Source: UBA11612 sp965228575 (GTDB taxonomy: Bacteria; Pseudomonadota; Alphaproteobacteria; Rhodospirillales; Rhodospirillaceae). Taken from it: a stretch of 64,000 nucleotides of DNA. The DNA lies in the NCBI GenBank assembly GCA_965228575.1, contig CBDDHW010000016.1, forward strand, positions 171,922 to 235,921. Reading direction: 5' to 3'. The notes under the pieces were generated by a model. That model was not told the origin of the DNA and did not search any database. It was given only the letters and a program-made list of their open reading frames with translations. Shown here piece after piece: positions 59,040 to 64,000 of the stretch; position 1 is the stretch's first letter, and each line of letters starts with the position of its first letter. A program made the translations under genes and the position numbers.

Positions 59040-59888
59040 TTAGCGGCCTTCCCGCCGCGCGAGAAAAGCCAGACGCTCTAGCATGTGAACATCTTGCTCA
59101 TTCTTCAAAAGCGCGCCGTGCAAAGGTGGAATCACCGTTTTTACATCCTTGGACTTCAATGCCTCGGGCGGAATATCGTCTGCCATCAACAGTTTGATCC
59201 AATCCAATAATTCAGATGTTGAAGGTCTTTTTTTGAGACCCGGCACTTCGCGAATGTCGTAAAAAACGTTTAGCGCCTCGCGAACCAGAGTTTTTTTCAC
59301 ATCCGGGAAATGAACATCGACTATACGCTCCATCGTCTCGCGTTCGGGAAAGCGAATGTAATGGAAGAAGCAGCGCCGCAGAAAAGCGTCCGGGAGTTCT
59401 TTTTCATTGTTTGAGGTGATGATAACGACAGGGCGTGTCTCTGCCTTGATATTCGCGCCCGTTTCGTAAACAAAGAACTCCATGCGATCGAGCTCAAGCA
59501 ATAGGTCATTCGGAAATTCGATATCCGCTTTGTCTATTTCATCGATAAGTAAAACCGCACGCTTCGGCTTCGACTCAAACGCCTCCCATAGCTTCCCGGG
59601 CTTAATGTAATTTGCAATATCCTTAACTTTCTCATCGCCAAACTGAGAATCCCTCAAACGGGAGACGGCATCATATTCATACAGCCCGTGCTGCGCCTTG
59701 GTGGTCGACTTGATGTGCCAAGTCAACAAAGGCAAATTAAGTGCCGCGGCAATCTCATGCGCCAATACGGTTTTACCGGTGCCTGGTTCGCCCTTCACAA
59801 GTAATGGACGCTCCAATGTCACAGCAGCGTTGACAGCCACCATAAGATCTTCTGTTGCGATGTAATTGTCTGTTCCGGAAAAACGCAT
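59040..59888 (-). CDS. MoxR-family AAA+ ATPase
   Basis: A 282-residue MoxR-type AAA+ chaperone. Walker A is KGEPGTGKTVLAHEIAAAL at about 32-50, Walker B is AVLLIDEIDKADIEFPNDLLLELDRMEF, sensor 1 is VVIITSNNEKELPDAFLRRCFFHYIRFP (with the arginine finger pair), and the C-terminal lid includes KRPSTSELLDWIKLL. The HGLYEYDAVSRLRDSQ insert is typical of the CoxD/CoxE-associated branch. Start: ATG 59888 (MRFSGTDNYIATEDL) has GAGGG five bases upstream; the frame is open to 59918. It is the upstream partner of the frameshifted CoxE gene, so its client pathway may be affected. Confidence 0.92.
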   Translation of the reverse strand: MRFSGTDNYIATEDLMVAVNAAVTLERPLLVKGEPGTGKTVLAHEIAAALNLPLLTWHIKSTTKAQHGLYEYDAVSRLRDSQFGDEKVKDIANYIKPGKLWEAFESKPKRAVLLIDEIDKADIEFPNDLLLELDRMEFFVYETGANIKAETRPVVIITSNNEKELPDAFLRRCFFHYIRFPERETMERIVDVHFPDVKKTLVREALNVFYDIREVPGLKKRPSTSELLDWIKLLMADDIPPEALKSKDVKTVIPPLHGALLKNEQDVHMLERLAFLARREGR

Positions 59889-60011
59889 GAGACCCTCGAT
59901 AAAATTATGTTTAAGCACGACAGTGCAGCCTTCGAGGCCGCTGGCTCCAAGGTATCGCTATGGGTTTTATTATAGGGTCCGTGCTTTCGAAATACAGGTA
60001 GTCGAAAAAGT

Positions 60012-60048
60012 GAAAAGCCCGACCGGGGGAGGACCGATCGGGCTTTTC
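60012..60048 (-). terminator. Rho-independent terminator of the phasin gene
   Basis: GAAAAGCCCGA (60012-60022) and TCGGGCTTTTC (60038-60048) are perfect 11-bp arms and extend by CGG/CCG past one mismatch. On the minus strand the stem exits into TTTTCACTTTTTCG. It lies 33 bp beyond the phasin stop, as expected for a highly expressed gene. Confidence 0.85.
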
Positions 60049-60080
60049 GAAAGTCTGCCTAAATCAGAAAGGGGGAGGTA

Positions 60081-60440
60081 TTAGGCAGCCTTCTTGCCGG
60101 ACTTCGCAGGGGTTACAGCAGCTTTGAAGTTTTCATTCATCGGTGCAGCAACGTCCTTCACAATCGAAGTCGTCAGTTCGGATACCTTTTTGCTTTCGCT
60201 CACCAAGGCTTCAAAAGAGTCTTGAGCATACTTCATTTGAAGTTGGACGAGTTCCACCGGAGTTTTCACGGTGTAGAACTTCTTGCTGGCCGCAACTGCG
60301 TCTTGAACTGACTTGCTCGAGTAGTCGACCAAGTATTTGGTGAGCTTCTCAACGCCTTCAGCAGCGGCAGTGTTGCTCTTCACCAAAGAATCAAATGCGG
60401 TTTGGTTGAAAGCGGCGATATCAGTGTAAGAAACGGTCAT
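60081..60440 (-). CDS. Phasin family protein
   Basis: A 119-residue small, mostly helical amphipathic protein of the phasin family: FNQTAFDSLVKSNTAAAEGVEKLTKYLVDYSSKSVQDAVAASKKF, then LVQLQMKYAQDSFEALVSESKKVSELTTSIVKDV and a Pro-Ala-Lys tail ending SGKKAA, rather like PHA-bound phasins with basic C termini. It should coat polyhydroxyalkanoate granules. Expression looks tuned for high output: a strong terminator follows, and upstream lies a cluster of GCAGCGC cores that may be PhaR sites. No pha synthase gene is present in this window. A 1e-minus ribosome site is not obvious but AAAGGG lies near the start. Confidence 0.85.
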   Translation of the reverse strand: MTVSYTDIAAFNQTAFDSLVKSNTAAAEGVEKLTKYLVDYSSKSVQDAVAASKKFYTVKTPVELVQLQMKYAQDSFEALVSESKKVSELTTSIVKDVAAPMNENFKAAVTPAKSGKKAA

Positions 60441-60531
60441 AGTAAATGTTCCCTTTGTTTATAGTGTTTAGCGGTTTCGCTTCCCGAAAGTGGCGGCCGT
60501 TAAACAACACATTCGGCCGTTTGCAAATTCG

Positions 60532-60638
60532 TGTCGCAGCGCGACAAAATGTTCGCTGCAGTGCACACAAAATAGGGAACCAGAGACGTATTGTCAATGA
60601 AAATTATTGCGCTGCACAATTTTTCTTCCGCAGCGCAA
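60532..60638. promoter_or_regulatory. Repeated GCAGCGC elements upstream of the phasin gene (candidate PhaR operators)
   Basis: Four related sites in 107 bp: TGTCGCAGCGCGACA at 60532-60546 (6-bp dyad arms), TTCGCTGC at 60552-60559, TTGCGCTGC at 60607-60615 and GCAGCGCAA at 60630-60638. The last two are exact inverted copies 14 bp apart. They lie between divergent-facing positions of alaS (ends 60664) and phasin (starts 60440), 90-200 bp upstream of phasin. PhaR repressors of PHA metabolism are reported to bind CTGC/GCAG-type sites near phasin promoters, so that is the natural candidate. Confidence 0.45.
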
Positions 60639-60663
60639 GAAAAGACTTAAGTCATTGATTTAT

Positions 60664-63336
60664 CTATTTTTTATTAGTGGAGATTGCCTCCTCGATCGCG
60701 GTCAAGGCTTCCGCTGCCCTACTCGCGTCTGGCCCGCCGGCTTGAGCCATATCTGGCCGACCGCCCCCGCCTTTTCCTCCGACGGCGGCGGCGCCGAGTT
60801 TCACCAAGTCCACGGCGCTGATCCTATCGGTTATGTCACCGGTCACTGAAACCACCAACGACACCTTTTCATCAGTCACCGCAACCAATGCGACAATGCC
60901 GGAGCCAAGCTTCGTTTTCATTGCATCTGCCATGCCCTTCAAGTCTTTTGCGGGCACACCCTTCAGCAAACGACCCGAAAATACGATCCCTCCAACGCTT
61001 TTGGACTCGTCACTCTTCACAGCAGTATCGCCGCCACTACCCATCACCAATTTTTTGCGTAAATCGGAAACTTCTCGCTCCAACTTGCGTCGTTCTTCAA
61101 TCAAACTTTCTATCCGTGTAGGAAGTTCGCTAGGCGGCACACGTAACGCCCCCGCCGCGTTCTTGAGCGTGCGTTCTTCATCCGCGACCCAGCTCTCAGC
61201 CACCGCGCCCGTGACAGCTTCAATTCGGCGAACTCCCGACGCAACCGCAGACTCACCAACGATCTTGAATAATCCTATGTCGCCGGTTCGGCGTACGTGT
61301 GTGCCTCCGCATAGTTCTACCGAGTATGGATTGGAGTTCGTCTCCGTGGTTGATCCCATCGCGACAACCCGAACTTCATCACCATATTTCTCTCCGAAAA
61401 GAGCCATGGCGCCCGCCTTAACCGCAGAATCTGGGTCCATTAGGCGTGTGGTGACCACTTCATTTGCTCGAACCTCCGAATTCACCTGAGCTTCTATCAT
61501 CCGAACTTCATCGGGCGTCAAAGGCTTGTTGTGGCTTATGTCAAACCGCAACCGATCCGGGGCGACCAGAGACCCTTTCTGAGTAACGTGATCTCCAAGT
61601 ATACGGCGCAGTGCGGCGTGCAATAGGTGCGTCGCAGAGTGGTGGCTTCGGACAGACGTTCGGCGCTCCCCATTTACTTTAAGCAAAATTTCGTCACCCA
61701 CATTCACTGTGCCCTTGATCACGGTCCCAATGTGAACATGTAAGGCATCAAGTTTCTTCTGTGTGTCAGATACAGCAACTTCGAACTGGCCAGCAGTCCC
61801 CACCACCGTGCCGGTATCGCCGACTTGCCCACCGGATTCTCCGTAGAAAGGCGTCTGGTTCGCAACAAAAGCAATTTTTTGCCCCGGATCGGTTTTCTTA
61901 ACCGGTGCGCCATTAGCAACTAAGGCAACAATACGACCTTCGGCTTCCTCGGTCGCGTACCCAAGAAAGTCGCTCGCGCCAACCTGATCACGAATCTCAA
62001 ACCACACCTTTTCGGTCGCCGCTTCTCCGGATCCCTGCCAAGCCTTTCGCGCTTCGGCACGTTGACGTTCCATTGCTTGATCAAACCCATCGGTATCTAC
62101 GCTAATGTCGCGGCTGCGTAGCGCATCTTGAGTTAAATCGAGTGGGAACCCGTACGTGTCGTAGAGCTTGAACGCGACGTCTCCGGGCAACTGCCCACCG
62201 TCAGAAATTGACTTAGCCTCATCATCGAGTAGCCGAAGTCCCCGATCGAGCATGGACTTGAATCGAGTTTCCTCAAGCAACAACGTCTCTGAAATCAACG
62301 CTTGAGCACGCTCGAGCTCTGTAAAGTGCCCCCCCATTTGCGCCAGCAACGCGGGCACAAGCCGATGAAGTAGCGGGTCAACGCAGCCCATGAGGTGAGC
62401 ATGGCGCATTGCCCGCCGCATAATTCGTCTCAGCACGTATCCGCGCCCTTCGTTAGACGGCAAAACACCATCCGCGATCAAAAACCCCGCGGCTCTTAAA
62501 TGGTCGGCGATAACACGATGAGAGGCTTGATGGGGTCCATTCGGGTCTGTGCTTGCGGCGTGGGCAATTGCGCCGATCAACTCCTGGAAAAGGTCAATTT
62601 CATAATTACTGTGAACGCCTTGAAGAACCGCCGTCAGGCGTTCTAGTCCCATGCCTGTGTCCACAGAGGGTTTGGGAAGATTAATGCGCTCGTCTTTTGA
62701 GACTTGTTCAAACTGCATAAAGACGAGGTTCCAGATCTCTATGAAACGATCCCCATCCTCATCTGCACTTCCCGGGGGTCCACCGGGAATAGACTCGCCG
62801 TGATCAAAGAAAATTTCTGTGCAAGGTCCGCACGGGCCCGTATCCCCCATCGCCCAGAAATTATCAGATGTTGGAATACGGATGATTTTGGATTCTGGCA
62901 GTCCGGCAACCTTACTCCAAAGCCCTGCCGCCTCCTCGTCCGTCGAATGTACCGTAACCAAGAGCCGGTCTTCCAAAAGACCGAACTCCTTTGTCACCAA
63001 TTCCCACGCATAGGCAATCGCTTCCTCCTTGAAGTAATCGCCAAAGGAGAAGTTCCCGAGCATCTCGAAAAAGGTGTGGTGTCGCGCGGTATATCCGACA
63101 TTGTCGAGGTCGTTATGTTTCCCGCCTGCGCGCACACATTTTTGAGATGAAACCGCGCGTGAGTAGGGCCGTGATTCATTTCCGGTAAAAACGTTTTTGA
63201 ATTGCACCATACCTGCATTGGTAAACATCAACGTCGGGTCGTTGCGCGGCACCAAAGGGCTGGAGGCAACAATTTCATGGTCATTTCCTGAGAAGTAATT
63301 CAGGAATGCCGATCTGACTTCTTTAGTCGTGGCCAT
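60664..63336 (-). CDS. alaS: Alanyl-tRNA synthetase
   Basis: Charges tRNA-Ala, with an editing domain against mischarged Ser/Gly. It is 890 residues: catalytic core with VRSAFLNYFSGNDHEIVASSPLVPRNDPTLMFTNAGMVQFKNVF and ARHHTFFEMLGNFSFGDYFK, tRNA-binding helices, an editing domain with the HxxxH metal site in SHHSATHLLHAALRRIL and the later Cys in ELCGGTHVRRTGDIGLFKI, and a C-terminal C-Ala domain ending GGGRPDMAQAGGPDASRAAEAL. All blocks are intact. The alaS-recA order is typical of alphaproteobacteria. It is a separate transcript from recA, which has its own terminator. Confidence 0.98.
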   Translation of the reverse strand: MATTKEVRSAFLNYFSGNDHEIVASSPLVPRNDPTLMFTNAGMVQFKNVFTGNESRPYSRAVSSQKCVRAGGKHNDLDNVGYTARHHTFFEMLGNFSFGDYFKEEAIAYAWELVTKEFGLLEDRLLVTVHSTDEEAAGLWSKVAGLPESKIIRIPTSDNFWAMGDTGPCGPCTEIFFDHGESIPGGPPGSADEDGDRFIEIWNLVFMQFEQVSKDERINLPKPSVDTGMGLERLTAVLQGVHSNYEIDLFQELIGAIAHAASTDPNGPHQASHRVIADHLRAAGFLIADGVLPSNEGRGYVLRRIMRRAMRHAHLMGCVDPLLHRLVPALLAQMGGHFTELERAQALISETLLLEETRFKSMLDRGLRLLDDEAKSISDGGQLPGDVAFKLYDTYGFPLDLTQDALRSRDISVDTDGFDQAMERQRAEARKAWQGSGEAATEKVWFEIRDQVGASDFLGYATEEAEGRIVALVANGAPVKKTDPGQKIAFVANQTPFYGESGGQVGDTGTVVGTAGQFEVAVSDTQKKLDALHVHIGTVIKGTVNVGDEILLKVNGERRTSVRSHHSATHLLHAALRRILGDHVTQKGSLVAPDRLRFDISHNKPLTPDEVRMIEAQVNSEVRANEVVTTRLMDPDSAVKAGAMALFGEKYGDEVRVVAMGSTTETNSNPYSVELCGGTHVRRTGDIGLFKIVGESAVASGVRRIEAVTGAVAESWVADEERTLKNAAGALRVPPSELPTRIESLIEERRKLEREVSDLRKKLVMGSGGDTAVKSDESKSVGGIVFSGRLLKGVPAKDLKGMADAMKTKLGSGIVALVAVTDEKVSLVVSVTGDITDRISAVDLVKLGAAAVGGKGGGGRPDMAQAGGPDASRAAEALTAIEEAISTNKK

Positions 63337-63489
63337 GTGTCAACACGCGCAGGAATCCGGATTTTCAATTCTTACCGACGCGCTTTGTACCCTGGGCGAT
63401 CTGGACCTGTCCAGGAAGCCTCTATCTTTGAGTTAAGCTTAGGTGGAAAACGTAGAGATACGGCCTTTCAAGCCGAACCTAACACCGCA

Positions 63490-63515
63490 AAAAAGGGGCT
63501 CCGTACGAAGCCCCT
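63490..63515 (-). terminator. Rho-independent terminator of recA
   Basis: GGGGCT (63496-63501) and AGCCCC (63510-63515) form a 6-bp GC-rich stem. On the minus strand it is followed by TTTTTT (63490-63495), the intrinsic terminator signature, about 28 bp past the recA stop. Confidence 0.85.
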
Positions 63516-63542
63516 CTTATCGCGCCCAACACTAAATCGAGG

Positions 63543-64000
63543 TTATTCGTCGGCTGACGCATCCTTAGATGCCCCTTCATCTGGGGTCGTTGTCATCGCT
63601 TCCGTCAAAAGCCCCGCGTTGACTCGAATTTGAGTTTCAATCTCTTGAGAAGTTTCAGGATGGGAGCTTAAAAACTGCTTAGCGTTCTCGCGCCCTTGGC
63701 CGATGCGCTCTGAGTTATAGGAGTACCAAGAGCCAGATTTTTCTATCAGTCCGGCCTTAACCCCCAAATCCAGGAGTTCACCCATCTTCGACACGCCCTC
63801 TCCATACATGATGTCGAATTCAACCACTTTGAAGGGTGGAGCTACTTTGTTCTTCACCACCTTCACACGTGTCTGATTCCCAACAACATCATCCTTGTCC
63901 TTAATTTGGCCAATTCGGCGAATATCAAGACGAACGGAGGAGTAGAACTTCAGCGCATTACCTCCTGTCGTTGTTTCCGGGTTTCCAAACATCACACCGA
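63543..64000 (-). CDS. recA: Recombinase RecA, 5' part outside the window
   Basis: C-terminal 150 or so residues of RecA; the start lies beyond base 64000, as the frame stays open to the edge. Recognisable are MFGNPETTTGGNALKFYSSVRLDIRRIGQIKD (loop L2 region and following strand), VKVVKNKVAPPFKVVEFDIMYGEGVSKMGELLDLGVKAGLIEKSGSWYSYNSERIGQGRENAKQFL, and the flexible acidic C-terminal tail, here ending PDEGASKDASADE. The acidic tail regulates DNA binding in RecA. It is the key recombination and SOS co-protease gene. Any LexA box and promoter would lie outside the window. Confidence 0.97.
   Translation of the reverse strand, partial: GVMFGNPETTTGGNALKFYSSVRLDIRRIGQIKDKDDVVGNQTRVKVVKNKVAPPFKVVEFDIMYGEGVSKMGELLDLGVKAGLIEKSGSWYSYNSERIGQGRENAKQFLSSHPETSQEIETQIRVNAGLLTEAMTTTPDEGASKDASADE

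Overview
The window is chromosomal DNA from an alphaproteobacterium of moderate GC content. The lineage call rests on several gene combinations: a siroheme sulfite reductase cluster carrying DUF2849 and DUF934 proteins, trxB beside an LsrB/VtlR-like LysR regulator, a short phosphatidylserine decarboxylase next to pssA, a DnaG that has lost its zinc ligands, a eukaryotic-type NADP isocitrate dehydrogenase, a phasin, and alaS next to recA. I cannot place it more precisely than class. Most genes are housekeeping. No prophage, IS element, CRISPR array or rRNA is visible.

Layout. 0-5.5 kb: the 3' end of rlmJ, then a signalling island with a lone receiver protein, a REC-GGDEF diguanylate cyclase and a four-PAS hybrid kinase with receiver and Hpt domains. 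5.5-12 kb: a compact minus-strand cluster running cobA, DUF2849, cysI, DUF934, cysH, then hemD, hemB and a Met8-like siroheme synthase. It joins siroheme supply with the siroheme enzyme that uses it. 12-19 kb: an SDR dehydrogenase, cysD and cysNC (sulfate activation), a 3' remnant of an aldehyde dehydrogenase gene, and malate synthase G. 18.8-27 kb: secreted MsrA, two metal-type exported proteins, a methyltransferase, an HxlR regulator divergent from a pirin, modABC, another methyltransferase and a VOC protein. 27-46 kb: tRNA-Ile2(CAU), rpoD, dnaG, yqeY, carAB, greA, Lrp, trxB-lysR, aminotransferase, uvrB, pssA and psd. 46-54 kb: a LysM protein, a membrane protein, a triheme cytochrome c, two tandem cytochromes c', a LOG protein, icd, a Cys-rich protein and crcB. 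54-60 kb: a MacAB-like exporter and a CoxE/MoxR pair. 60-64 kb: phasin, alaS and the end of recA.

The points most worth following up are these. (1) RpoD carries a roughly 150-residue, Lys/Ala/Ser-rich, histone H1-like N-terminal extension, and a second well-placed Shine-Dalgarno and ATG would give a normal-sized sigma factor. (2) A gene-free stretch after the lysR gene folds into successive hairpins exposing CCTCCC-type motifs and ends in a terminator, the layout of an anti-Shine-Dalgarno small RNA. (3) Three neighbouring genes (MacB ATPase, MacB permease, CoxE) are each split by a one- or two-base indel within 4 kb, while the rest of the window is clean. (4) A repeated GCAGCGC core lies upstream of the phasin gene. 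(5) A 17-bp palindrome sits upstream of the sulfite-reduction cluster.

All calls come from reading the sequence and from family knowledge. No database search was run.
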